DNA of 64,000 nt. Origin: Polytrichum commune. Its lineage: Eukaryota > Streptophyta > Polytrichopsida > Polytrichales > Polytrichaceae. The stretch is from assembly GCA_950295325.1 (NCBI GenBank), contig OX485807.1:11251001-11315000 (forward strand), written 5' to 3'. A program made the translations under genes and the position numbers. Of the stretch, positions 11,116 to 23,000 are shown piece after piece. The notes beneath the pieces are model-generated. The model saw only the letters and a program-made list of their open reading frames with translations. It ran no database searches and was not told where the DNA came from. Every line of letters starts with the position of its first letter. The stretch's first letter is position 1.

Positions 11116-13079
11116 CACACACAAAAATTGGGGGTTCTTACACTACTTGAACACTTTTTCAACATTCATCCCTATGGCAATTGGTTGAATCATGTTCCTA
11201 TATTTAGCATATGATAGGGGCCAAATGTCTTACCTTCATGGGAAGAAACTTAGATAATAGGAAAAAATTGACATTGATATGAATAGTGAATAATGCAAGT
11301 AGGAATAATATGAATGTTGTGAATAACACTGGTATTTTTAATGAGTAGTGATGCTATGAATAATATTTTCAGTGAATATAGTGTCAGGATGAACAATGCT
11401 TCTTGAGAAAAGTGTTGGGTTTACAACTCCACCCAAATTTCCAAGTGTCAGCCTGAATGTATAACATCTACTAATTACTACAAGTTTGTTCCCAGGGGGA
11501 GGGGAGAGGAGCAAGGACACATAATGTAACTACTTTATTCCAAGATCCAATGAATGAACATCTATGGCTCAATAATGTTACGGGCTCCCTACCAAACCAT
11601 GAGTTTTTATAGACTTTAAGGATAACTCTAATCTTATAGTAAAAAAAAAGTGTAAAAACCTCTGTATTTTTGGGGTTTCAAGGTTCTGGGTTCTTTCTAA
11701 GGGCTCCAACTTTCGCAAATAGCTACACAATTCACTATATTTAGTACATACCACAATAACTTAGTTGCTTCCACACTTTAAAATTAGTGCAGTCCACCCA
11801 GCCACAAGGAAGTATTCTGAGAGCTTGTATTTCACATTCAAGTACTCTACAAAATTGCTAGAAACCACGAATATCCTTATCATAAAACAATCAATCGTAT
11901 TTGACATCAAGAGAGCTTCAAAAACCCCAACTTCAGTAGACAGTGGGTTGTGATTGAGGTATTTTAATCACAATTTTATAGGTTGCATCACTAGGAGAAA
12001 AATGGTCCATTTCAATCATTTGTTGCAACTTGTCCACTTTGCAATTCATGGCAAAACAAAATGTGTAAGTAAATCATTTTGGCTGCCAAGGGGAGGTTTT
12101 TGGTTGCGGATTTGGGAAAAAAAATTAGCAGCTAAAAACCTCATGTTGACAACCAAAGTGAATCGCTTATGCGTTTCCTTGTCATGAGTTGCAGAGGACA
12201 AGTTGCAACAAATGGATGGAATGGACAAGTTTTCTCTTCTAGTGCATGTTTTGAGTTTGGATGAGTGAGATGTGCGTTCGTATGCAACTATTGTGCCCTC
12301 AATTCTACATCAAAATCTACAATGAGTTTTCTTACAAGGACTTCCAATGTCACATGATGTTCATGTACATATTACAGGATTTCTGGCATTGAAATATGTA
12401 ACTACTATGGAATCCATATCACTTTGTCTATTTAGTGATGTGGCAACAACACATGACACCGCACTAAATTGAGGACTCTAGAACTTGATGTGGTTGACTT
12501 CAATGAAGGCAAACAATGTATTTTTTGCGCTCCTTTGAGGTGTTCACATGTCGATGCGAAACAATTGTCTTTAGGGGCAGTCTTATTCTCGTGATACATG
12601 TCTTAGGACCACATATAGACCTAAACCAACTCAAAAAGGGAGCAACACCTTAATCTACGCGGTGGCAACATTTGAGTTATCTTTCTTTTCTTGTGAACAA
12701 TGTAGTATTATTTACTATCGTTCCTTTGAACATTACAAACACTTTAGTGGATAAACTTTACTTACACAAGATCAATTGTACACCATGTTTGCAATCGTGA
12801 TCTAAACATCAAGCGCTTCAACAAGAATAACTATGTAGCATCGAGAAGACAATCCAACCACAATTATCCATGCATGTCCTAGACATTACTTTGCAATAGA
12901 ATTTGTACTCACACATGAGCTCCATCCATATACAATGGTGAAGCATCGTCTCTCATTCACAACAACTCCCAAATGGTATCATCTCTTTGCCTCTTGTAGT
13001 TGCATAAGATCTCTAGAGATGAAATAAATCACAAAGTACCAAAGTTGATTAGTTGCTCAAAGGTCTTCACATAATGTAA
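11116..13079. other. Intergenic, 3' flank of the AP2 gene
   Basis: No second gene or transposon boundary seen. The last few hundred bases before 13080 presumably include the 3' untranslated region of the minus-strand AP2 gene. I could not place a polyadenylation signal with confidence. Confidence 0.5.
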
Positions 13080-14456
13080 TCATCCTAAACAATCTACCCA
13101 CTCATCATATAATGAATTGTAATCCTCCCATACTTGCATGTCCCAAAAATCTTCTGGAACATCAATCTGCTTCCCTAAATCAATTCCTTCTAACGGTTGA
13201 CCTGACTCAATCACTTTTGTTCTTATTTCAGAACATGAAGACATAGATGTATTTTGGAAGCTAGAGATTGTGGACATACTTTGCATCATGCAAACATTTT
13301 CAATCACTTTGGGCAACTCACTTGTAGTCATGTTGCATGAATTCATACTAGTATCAATGTTGTCAAAACTCTTGTTGCTCAAATAAGGTCTTACCTCTTG
13401 CCCAGTTTGTTGCGAATCCAATATCAACAATTCTTCCAACACATTAGGATTTGAATTCGAAACTTGATTCGATGAAGAACATGACAACTTGGTTCTCCCT
13501 TCAAGGTCTCGAGGTCCTCCCCACATATTGAGATTGCCAAAAGTTGTGTTATGAAGTGTTGAAGGATCTATTGCCATGTTTGTTGTGTGTGAGTCAACGT
13601 ACATGTGCGGTTGGGGTGTGTATTTCAACACATGTTGAGAAGTGTCCTCAAATTTGACAATTGTTTTTGTTCCATGCGATTTGGCAGCTTCATTGTAAGC
13701 TTGGATGGCTTCCTCTTGAGTGTCAAAGTTACCAACCCACATCTTCTTTTTGTCCTGAAGCACGAGCTCCACCACCCATGGATGTCTACGTTCCGGACGC
13801 CAACGAATGCCTTTGTAATGTGTTGTAGGTACACCCATTAACTGCTCCCTTTCTCGAGCCATCTTCCGTGCCATGGTCCGTTCAAGAAGCCATGTTTTTC
13901 CATATTTCGGTATGGAAAATTGCGTAGAGCAAAGATCGTAAAGTTCAAATTCAAGAGACATGTGTAACTCCACATGATTAGCAGATAACCAACTCGCATA
14001 AGCCTTTGTCTGAGTTGTGGACATGTAAAACATTATTTGTTCCACAAGCAAATAATTAGAACCTTTCTTTGCCCCAAAAGATCTAAGTGAAGGTGAAAAG
14101 AAACCATGTAGATCAAATGTAGATGAGTCTATCGAAACACGATATTGCGGTTGTATACTAGAGTCAACTCTATAATATGGTTTTCCATTTGAATTAGGCA
14201 ACCATTTTATTGAATGGCCTAATTGCATCAAAATCATCCCTCTCCAATTCACAAAGCTATGACCAATCTTGGGTGAAATGCACTCTTCACTTGGCTTTGG
14301 AAAAAAAGAATGAATCACCTTGATGTAATAATGTTCCCATTGCCCATGATACTCGAGTTTGTATTTGCCATCTCTAAGCTTTGGAAAATCATGGCGTGTT
14401 ACTTTTGTTAACTCTATGATTGATTTATCAAACCTACCACCTGATAACAAAGACAT
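13080..14456 (-). CDS. AP2/ERF-domain transcription factor, unusual N-terminus
   Basis: Single-exon, 458-codon frame. Residues 213-271 form one AP2/ERF-like DNA-binding domain: YKGIRWRP at the start, the WVVEL strand at 227, MWVGNFDTQEEAIQAYNEAA at 239-258, then KTIVKFE. The glycine, tryptophan and helix pattern (W-G-F-D-T-E-E-A-A-Y-A-A) is preserved, but the usual PWGKWAAEIRD segment is replaced, so it is not a typical DREB or ERF. Residues 1-205 are rich in aromatic and basic residues and match no family I know. The C-terminus (about 433-458) is acidic and aromatic (EDFWDMQVWEDY), as in transcription activation segments. The start is supported by an in-frame TAG twelve codons upstream. AP2/ERF proteins act in the nucleus; target genes cannot be inferred. 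It stands alone between repeats. Being intronless, it could be a retrocopy, but the frame is intact. Confidence 0.85.
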   Translation of the reverse strand: MSLLSGGRFDKSIIELTKVTRHDFPKLRDGKYKLEYHGQWEHYYIKVIHSFFPKPSEECISPKIGHSFVNWRGMILMQLGHSIKWLPNSNGKPYYRVDSSIQPQYRVSIDSSTFDLHGFFSPSLRSFGAKKGSNYLLVEQIMFYMSTTQTKAYASWLSANHVELHMSLEFELYDLCSTQFSIPKYGKTWLLERTMARKMAREREQLMGVPTTHYKGIRWRPERRHPWVVELVLQDKKKMWVGNFDTQEEAIQAYNEAAKSHGTKTIVKFEDTSQHVLKYTPQPHMYVDSHTTNMAIDPSTLHNTTFGNLNMWGGPRDLEGRTKLSCSSSNQVSNSNPNVLEELLILDSQQTGQEVRPYLSNKSFDNIDTSMNSCNMTTSELPKVIENVCMMQSMSTISSFQNTSMSSCSEIRTKVIESGQPLEGIDLGKQIDVPEDFWDMQVWEDYNSLYDEWVDCLG

Positions 14457-16489
14457 AATAGACTTATCTTCAAGGGGCCTACATAGACACTATTGTTTTT
14501 TTCACAATCTATGCAAGTGGACTTGACATCAACAAAAACTACAAGATCTTTTGGGCTCCACGCCTACACATGAATGAGAAGAAAAAAAACATAAAAAAGA
14601 CAAGATCTCAAAAATCACGTTCAATTCAATCACTTTGGCTATCAAAATTGTGCTCGAGTAACTGTTCTACAACCCTTTGCCACTAGCTACCGCCTTCTTG
14701 GTTGAAAACGAAACATGACAACTCAAAGAACTCCTCACTATAGTCACTATTGCCACCTTTTGGTGAATGTACATGCACACACGCTTGTGCACTATATACA
14801 TGTAGTGTCTAATGCTTGTAAAGGATGAAGTAGTTCTGCATCTATCGTCATTGTCCTTTAGGACATGGCCATGAATATCTTACAAACATACAATCTATTC
14901 GAGTCCCTTGGAGACTGTTGTTGTAGTTGTTGTTGGTGTTTTTCTTCTTCTTTGGTGCCTCACAATCTACATATCATCGGTTTGATGCAAGTTATGGCAA
15001 CAAACTACATAAACTTAAAATGCTAACAACTTCATGCGATCTATCGGTTTTTCTCAATTGGACCTTTTGACAAACACCTTAAGAATATGAAACCCAAACA
15101 CAGAAGATTTCAATGAGGAATACATCACTTGCAAAACAACTTGAACATTGAGATATGTGTATATACTTTGAGAAGTGCTTGCAAGAAGAACTTGAAGACC
15201 ACTCAAAGCACCCCATTGTTTTTGAGAGTCAAAGACACCTTTTTTGACTAGACTTGGGACTTAGACAACATCAAATTCAACAATTCATGATGCTTACCAA
15301 TGAAACAATATTAACTTACTATTGAAGAGATTTCTAGGTCACTAGTAAATCCCTTGGTCTTAGGGATTTACCGACTGACCTTCATTGTGGCGACATTGGT
15401 CTAGCATTGTACAATTAGAAGTTAAAAATTTATAGTGATGATGAACCCTAAAAGTGAAATTGCATGCACATGGGGGTGGATATCATATTTGATATGTACT
15501 ATTAGAATATGCTAAATAGTCAAACTCAATAAACGTGAGACCCTTTAGTCTTGTTAAATTGGAGAGCATGGACCCATAGCAACAAAAATTCTACGGAGTT
15601 CCCACAAATCTAGGCGACCACCAAACAATATCCATGTTTGGACATGTTCGATTCCATGTCAATTTCTCATCCACAAATGTTCGAAATGGTCAATGTTGAT
15701 TTTGGTGACATTCTGTAAAGCGAAGAGGAACAATCACTCATTCTTCAAATAATAAGGGAATATAGAAAGCAATGGTCATGGACCATGGTCACTAGTGTAA
15801 ATCAAAGTGCATTGTTCCTCCACAAAAAGCATGAATAAATATGGTAGAAGCGCTTACTTTTGTCAATGGTCCAATATCACACCTATATAAAGCCGTGGTG
15901 GGGGGTTCTCTCTTCATTGGAACTCCAAATGATGTGTGTGTGTGTGTGTGTGAGACTATCAAACCCTCTACATGCAAGAATATGATAGAGAAAAACAAAG
16001 GTATACATACTAATAATACATTACATAATAGACTTGTGTGTATATATGTGTATATATAAATATAAATATAATATTGTAAGGTGCTCATGTGATAAATAAT
16101 AAATGCCTCCACTACATACACAAAGTAGAAGTAAGGAGAAAAATAGTATGTATTGTGTATACAATATTCCACTTTCACTTTCATTAAGAGAGTTATTCAA
16201 GACTTTTCATCGAGAGGATGTTGTTCTAGTAGCAAATATGTTCCTACAACACATGTCTATTGTCGATTTGAGTCTCTAAACTCTAGCACCCCCCCCCCCA
16301 AGTTCTATACATCTACCTTCACTTCAATTTCCCAATAACCTTTTTATACAGAGTGGAGAAACAATAATACCTCCCGTTGCTTGGCGGTGTTCACCCAATG
16401 ACCATTATCTAGTGCATAAGCTTCCACTCATGATGGTTGATTCCAAATGAAAATGTTGTTGGAGGATTATGCACACATGAGATGGACAT
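14457..16489. other. Intergenic upstream of the AP2 and SAL1-type genes
   Basis: No gene recognised. Simple repeats: (TG)n at 15932-15952, mixed TATG/TATA repeats at 16033-16075, and a run of nine C at 16290-16298. The region should include the promoter of the minus-strand AP2 gene near 14460-14900, but I see no clear TATA box. Confidence 0.5.
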
Positions 16490-16855
16490 TCCTAATTCGA
16501 CTGCTTATCTTGATTGGATCCACCTATATTTGAGTGGTATGTGGCCAGATGTAATACCAAGAATGAACACTAAAAAAATGTGTATTTAAAAGAGACTGAA
16601 TTACGTGTTCAAATAAGTTAACCATCCTAGACTCAAACATTGCTATATTTGGGAGACCTATATGACCACTTAATGAGCACGGAAATCTTCACTTTGATAA
16701 TGAAAAGGAAGTTCATACGAGCTCCAAAAATCATAAGGAAAGTAGCAATTTGGGTTTGCTAACCTTCTTGTACTAATCGCGTGTTTCTTGGTGACCAGGA
16801 GAAGTGGGCTAAGTTAGTTAGAAAAGTAACCATCTAGGACCCATCTATGGGTGGT
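16490..16855 (+). repeat. Dispersed repeat family A, copy 4, in the SAL1-type promoter region
   Basis: Uninterrupted plus-oriented copy, useful as the reference for the family. It includes CACCTATATTTGAGTGGTAT near 16520, AATCTTCACTTTGATAATG near 16684 and GACCCATCTATGGGTGG at its end. It stops about 150 bp before the first possible start codon of the SAL1-type gene, so it may contribute to its promoter. Confidence 0.65.
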
Positions 16856-16916
16856 GTGACCTTTGCACTCCATAACAGATTGCTCATCTCTCACACTTCA
16901 CCTTGTGTCACCAATA

Positions 16917-16937
16917 TCTCTCTCTCTCATGTTCTGA
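16917..16937 (+). promoter_or_regulatory. CT-rich 5' leader with a two-codon upstream ORF
   Basis: A (CT)n tract at about 16917-16928, common in plant 5' leaders, is followed by ATG TTC TGA at 16929-16937. If transcribed, this minimal upstream ORF precedes both candidate starts of the SAL1-type gene (17007 and 17142) and could favour downstream initiation. The transcription start is unknown, so this is inference. Confidence 0.35.
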
Positions 16938-17006
16938 TTCTGTTTTGGGTATCTTGCACCAGCGTGGGGTTTTGGGTTTTGGTTGCAAGGGTTGCTTGGA
17001 GCGCTA

Positions 17007-20000
17007 ATGTCCATGTTACTGGCCCAGCAGAACCATCGCCATAGCCACCATTTGCTCTCACTCTGCTGGAGCTCCTCCGCAGGCACAGTGATCCAAGGAA
17101 CAGCAGCGAGGTGGAGGAAAAGGAGGCCCGGGATCGTCACCATGGCCGCGAATAGCTACCGCAATGATGTGGCATTGGCCACCAAAGCCGTCCGTCTCGC
17201 ATCACGCCTCTGCCAGGTGAGTTTACGAATTGGGTTTTTGGTTTGGGTGTTTGAGGGCAACGTATTTCCTCGACGATAAGGTTTTTTCCCAATTTGGCAT
17301 CCGGTAAATGTCATTGGGTTTGTTGGGGGATAGGGTGATGCATTGTGTAATTGGGGAGGAATTGGAGGTTCGGACAAAGTAGTTTTTGTGTTTTAGGGTG
17401 TTTGAGGCCAACTTATGTGGTTGAGGATAATTTTTTTCTTCTAATTTTTCATCTGCTAAATGTTATTCGGTTTGTTGAGAGATAGGGCACTGTGTATTTG
17501 GAGAGTAATTGAAGGTTTGGACGAATTGGGTTTCTGTGTTTGAGGGTGTTTGAGGTCAACTAGTGTCCTCGAGAATATAGTTTTCGCCAATTTTGCATCT
17601 GCTAACTGTTATTGGGTTTGTTGAGAGAGAGGGTGATGCATTGTGTATTTGGAGAGGAATCGGGGGTTTGAACGATTTGAGAGTGGCTGGTTGCTTAACC
17701 AATTCTTTGCTGGGGTTTGTAGTCAGTGCAGAGGGTTTTGCTTGCAAATGAGACGCAATCCAAATCGGACAAGTCCCCGGTTACAGTTGCGGATTATGGT
17801 ACGTCCTTCCCCCAAAAAATAAATCAAGTAGGTTGTGGAAGGTTGGGAAACTGAAAGGTTGAGAAACTGAGGGGCTCTTTACACCATGGACCATGAAGTC
17901 GTCCCAAGGCCCGGGACCACTTCAGTTTGCTCCAAGAAGAAAAAAATGTCAGAGTGACCATGGAGTGCGAGTCCCTAAAAGTGACATGGTCCAACGGATT
18001 TTGCAGTGGGAGAGGCAAAAGAACTGTTTTATTAGAAAAAGGCAAGGGCTAGAGAAATGTTATTATAATAAATTTTTAATGAGTTTTTTTTTTTGGGAAG
18101 AGAACATGAAGACAAGAGAATGGTCAAACTGGATTCAAATTTTTTTCTTTCTTTTCAAAACTGCCTTTTTTGGGCAAATATTTAAAAATATTAGCGCATT
18201 CATTTTTTGGTGCATGGTCATTCCTCTTGGTCCACATTTGGTTTACACCTAGTGAGGGGCCCAAAGGCTTTGTAAATTGTTTTTTTAAGAAATCGGACCA
18301 TGGAAGTCGAACCATGAAGTCGGACCATGGAAAAAGGCCATCTTCCATGGTCTGACTTCATGGTCCATGGTGTAAACCGGCTGGGAGCAGATAAAGTAGG
18401 CCAATTCTCACTACCTTGAACCGTATTTTAGTACTTAATGGAGTTGAGTGGTTGGTGATGAAAGGACTTGCATTTTGAACAGGTCATTATTCAAGGAACT
18501 TCATAACCAAGAAGTCAAGCTCTGAATATGTTTCTACTTTACATTGAAATTCAGGGTTGGAGAAGATTTCAATCTAACATTATTACAAACCCAACCAAGC
18601 GCCAAAGTTTCCAATCAGTTATCCGGTTAGGTTTTGAATCATTTGACTCCTTCTTTGTCCTACTTCAGGGTTTTGTTTTATATCTTCTGGTGGCCTTGAG
18701 TGGATGAAATTGAGGTCTTAGTATACATGCTTTACAACGATGTGCTTGAGGACGAGCAGAAACTCAAGATAAGAATGCAGGTTGATTGTTGTAGATGGCC
18801 ATGCACAATGTGGCAATTACCGCATGTGGGATTTGTTTTCTGTTTCATTCTAGTTTCTGAATGCTTTTCATTGCTTTGGATAGAGTAGGCAACTCTAAAA
18901 GCTTCAGATTAACTATCTTTCGGAATTCCTATTTTATGGATAACCAGTCGAGTATTGTTTTTTTGATGGGGATCACAACTACAGTAAATGTTGTATCTAG
19001 TGTCACCAAACTAATTACAAAACCCTTGTTCAATACTAATTGTAAACCACCCATGTAAACTAACACTAAATGTTATCCTAACATTATTTGTTATTCCTTG
19101 TAAAACATTTTGTGCATTATAGATTTACAACGTTGCAATTATTGTCAATTACGAAGTGATTCTTTATCCAAATTTCAATCATCCATGACAATATCTTGCT
19201 AGGATGCAGAAAATACCAAACTAAAAGTGGATGAACTAAAAGTAAGTTGGGATAACAGTACTTGTAAACTCATTTATAAGAAGTGTCATTAAGAAAAGTT
19301 ACCAGTCACATAATATACCATATGACACTAAATACAATTTTTAGTGCAGTCATATTCACTGTTTGGAAGGGAGGTTAAGAATGAGGGGTCAATTTAGGTT
19401 GCTTGTAATATAGCTTTGCATCTTTTAAACAAAAATGATACACACCCTAATCTCCATATGGGATGGTGGTTGTTAGGCTCACAAGCACTTGTTAGCTGGG
19501 CATTGGAGCGTGAGTTACCTACTGGTTCATTCTCAATGGTTGCTGAGGAGGTATGGATATTCTCTAAAGACCTATTAATTGGCTTTCAAAGTTTTTTGGG
19601 TCAATAGAGCCCTCCTCAATAATCAGTGGGTAATAAGGATTCGGAAAACATTCCTTTTGAAGACCTTGTGTAATCAATCTCTGACATTATCTGATGACAG
19701 GACTCAGAGGATTTGCGTACGGAGGCAGGGGCACTGATGCTGGAGCGTATTACTCAATTAGTGAATGAGGTTATTGCCTCAGATGCAAGCTTGGATGTTG
19801 CCCCACTTAGCAAAGAAGATGTTTTACAAGCAATCGATCGGGGCAGTTCAGAAGGAGGTCCTACAGGACGGCACTGGGTATTGGACCCAATTGATGGAAC
19901 CCGAGGGTGCGTGTGTACATCCGTATTTGCACTTGAATGTTGGTCTCTTGACATGGGTTATTCATTTTGTGAAAGGTTGATAAGAGTGCATGATGCCCCT

Positions 20001-23000
20001 CATATTATTAAACACTTGTAATTATTGCATTCAAAAGAAGCAAGCGAAGCTTATAGGCCTTGGAGGACGTGCTTTCAATCCTGAACCATGTATTAGAGCA
20101 TCCAGCTTACCGAGTTTGTGGATTTACAATCCATGGGATTGTCTAGCAGCATAAGTTCCCATAGAGTGATTCTGGTTCTCCACTTAGAGTGCCAAAAGGC
20201 CATTCCACATAGGATTAGTAGGTTTTGACCAATGTGCATACGACACGTGTCAAATTGCCTCCAATCTTTTATTATTTTTGTTGTTGAACCAGATAGCACC
20301 TTGCTGTATATGAGATTCATGATTAGGTCATATTTGTGCAGTATCTAAACTTGACCCTTTCACGTTAGGAAGACACTGCACATTTGCTATCCAAGTTTTT
20401 GGCACTTTAGAATTATCCTTTTAATGCAGTGGGATTTTTTGTCCCTATGATTTTCTATTGGTTCTTTTGCATATATTATCAATTTCTTTCTTTCTACTTG
20501 TGCTGCATCCTCGGAGGTAAAGTTTGACTATGAACAAAGGAAACCTATTTTGGTTCATTGAGGGCCAATGTCATTTTAGCACCTCTTGGCATGCCAAAAT
20601 GAGTTTGACCCTCATTGAACTGATATACAATGTTTGAACCTCCAAGCATGCACTTAACACTTACCGAACATGGATGGTGTTATATACAAGACAACCAATT
20701 CCCAACCAAAAGTCAAGTTGAGTTAGAGGATAACACTTTTGTCTTCAAGACTTTGTGTGAATTAGCCTTTGAGGCGCCTGAAAGAGAATGGATGTGCCTG
20801 GTTTTTCAGGTTTGTGAGGGGAGATCAATACGCAGTAGCTCTGGGACTACTGGATGATGGACTAGTTGTTGCAGGAGTTCTTGGGTGCCCTAATCTGCCA
20901 ATGGAGTCAATTGCTAATGGTGTTCCTGCAAGTTCAGGTGAACCAATTGGTTGCCTTTTCGCTGCAAGCAAAGGTGCAGGAGCGACGGTGGAATCATTGG
21001 ATGGGAGTGTGAAACCAAAGCCAGTGGGTGACTCAAACCTTTTTAATTTATGTCTAGGTTATGCCCTTCCATCATGGCCAAATTGGGGGACATTATCAGA
21101 AATATATTCTTTGGATATATTAGAGTATCCTTTAACTCAAAAAATGACTCTTGGTCAGGAGGTGGTTGTTCTGAATGCAACTCGTTCCATGTTTGGTAAG
21201 ATTTTGCTGCATGCTTGGAGGTAGTGTGGAGGTTTGAACAAAGAACATTCTATATCGGTTCATTGAAAGTCAATCTCATATTGGCATGCCATGAGGTGCT
21301 AGAATGAGTTTGGCCCTCAATAAATTGTAATAGGTTGTTCTTCATTCAAATTTAAATACTACCTCTGAGCATGCATCACAACATAACATTATTCAGATCC
21401 ATAACAATGTTATGTGTTATCTCAGAATGTGAGGAATATCCGAGAATATTCTGCCGAATACTGTCAGTCCCCCAAAATACTGTTATAGATCTGAATATAC
21501 TGTTATAGATCTGAATAATGTTATGCAAGTGGCAAGGAATAAATTGATATTGCAAAAAAATCAATGGAGAATTGTAGGGGACCAACTCCTGACAAAAAGT
21601 CCCATTGACTTAAAGGTTAACTCTATTGTTTCCTCACAGATGGTTTGAAATATTTCATCAAAATGGGCACAAGTATGGGGCATAATTTGGCAATGGTGTT
21701 GGCACATGGCAGGTACATGTGAGCAGTGTTACGGATACGGCATTGGCCACATTCTGTGAATCCTATGAGTCCGCCCATACAAAGCAAGACCTGACAGCTG
21801 ACATTGCCGGGGTATACAAACTCTCTTCATTAGATGTTTTTTTGTAAATTCTTTCTATTTCTGACTCAGGTGCTGAATTTTCCTTTCAAGATTGAACAAA
21901 GTCTTATATAGCCTGACAACTGTCAAATTTGAACCTTATTAACCTAGCTGGAGATTCATTGATGAGGTTGGGCAGAGTTTGTGCTCTGATCAGGTAAATG
22001 GGCCTGAAGGTTTTGTATTGGTGAGTTAGTTTGAGGTAAAGGTCATTTATTTTCTTGCATCTGTTGGTGTGATTGCAGAGGACAGTATTAGATGGAACTG
22101 GATTGTTGCACTAAACATCTGATTTGCTGTGGCATTTAACTTGGTGTGCCATATTAAGTAAAGTTGTCTTTGGTACTTTGTTCTGTAGCACCAAGTGTCA
22201 TATGACACCCTCCCTAGTTGCCACCCAGTCATTCCAAGACAATTGGTATGGGCCACAGTAAACCAGATGTTTAGTGTAGTTTTTGTTAGATATATATCGC
22301 CTCAGAAGTACTGAAGTGTTCTTTTTTTAGACGAGGTGAACTCTTAAGGCCCATCATTTGAACTTGTTGATGCAGGTCTTGGGGGTGAAAGCTCCTCCAG
22401 TGCGAATAGACAGCCAGGCCAAATATGGTGCTATGGCAAGAGGAGATGCAGCAATTTATCTCCGATTTCCACATCTTGGATACAGGGAGAAGATTTGGGA
22501 TCATGCTGCGGGGGCTATTGTCATAACCGGTACTTGCTCCCTCAATTTACTACACTGATATGTGCCTTTAGGGTGCCTTCTACACATGCAAATTACACTG
22601 GTTAAAATAAGATCACAAAAACTTATAACTTTGTTTATTCATCTATATAGCACCCACACTAGTTTTAATTTTTAATTTTTTTTGCATATTTTGTCACTGG
22701 TAATAGATATTCAAAATAAGTGCGAAATGTCGATCAATTAGGGTAGGGCAACTTAATTGTACATATTAGTGTACATTGATTATGGTAAAGAGTGTGGGCA
22801 TATGTATAGTGTGGTCCACAATACACACCATCACGCAAGAAAATAATGTGCAATCCTAGTTACACTTGTCATGCCCTTGTGATATATCAACTTCCTTGCT
22901 CTGAGTTAGGAGTCTTTCAAATGCACCCTTTTTGCAATCACAATAGAAGTATTGTAATCTACAATACCTCTGACGTAGAATGTTGTTGGTTGGAAAATAA

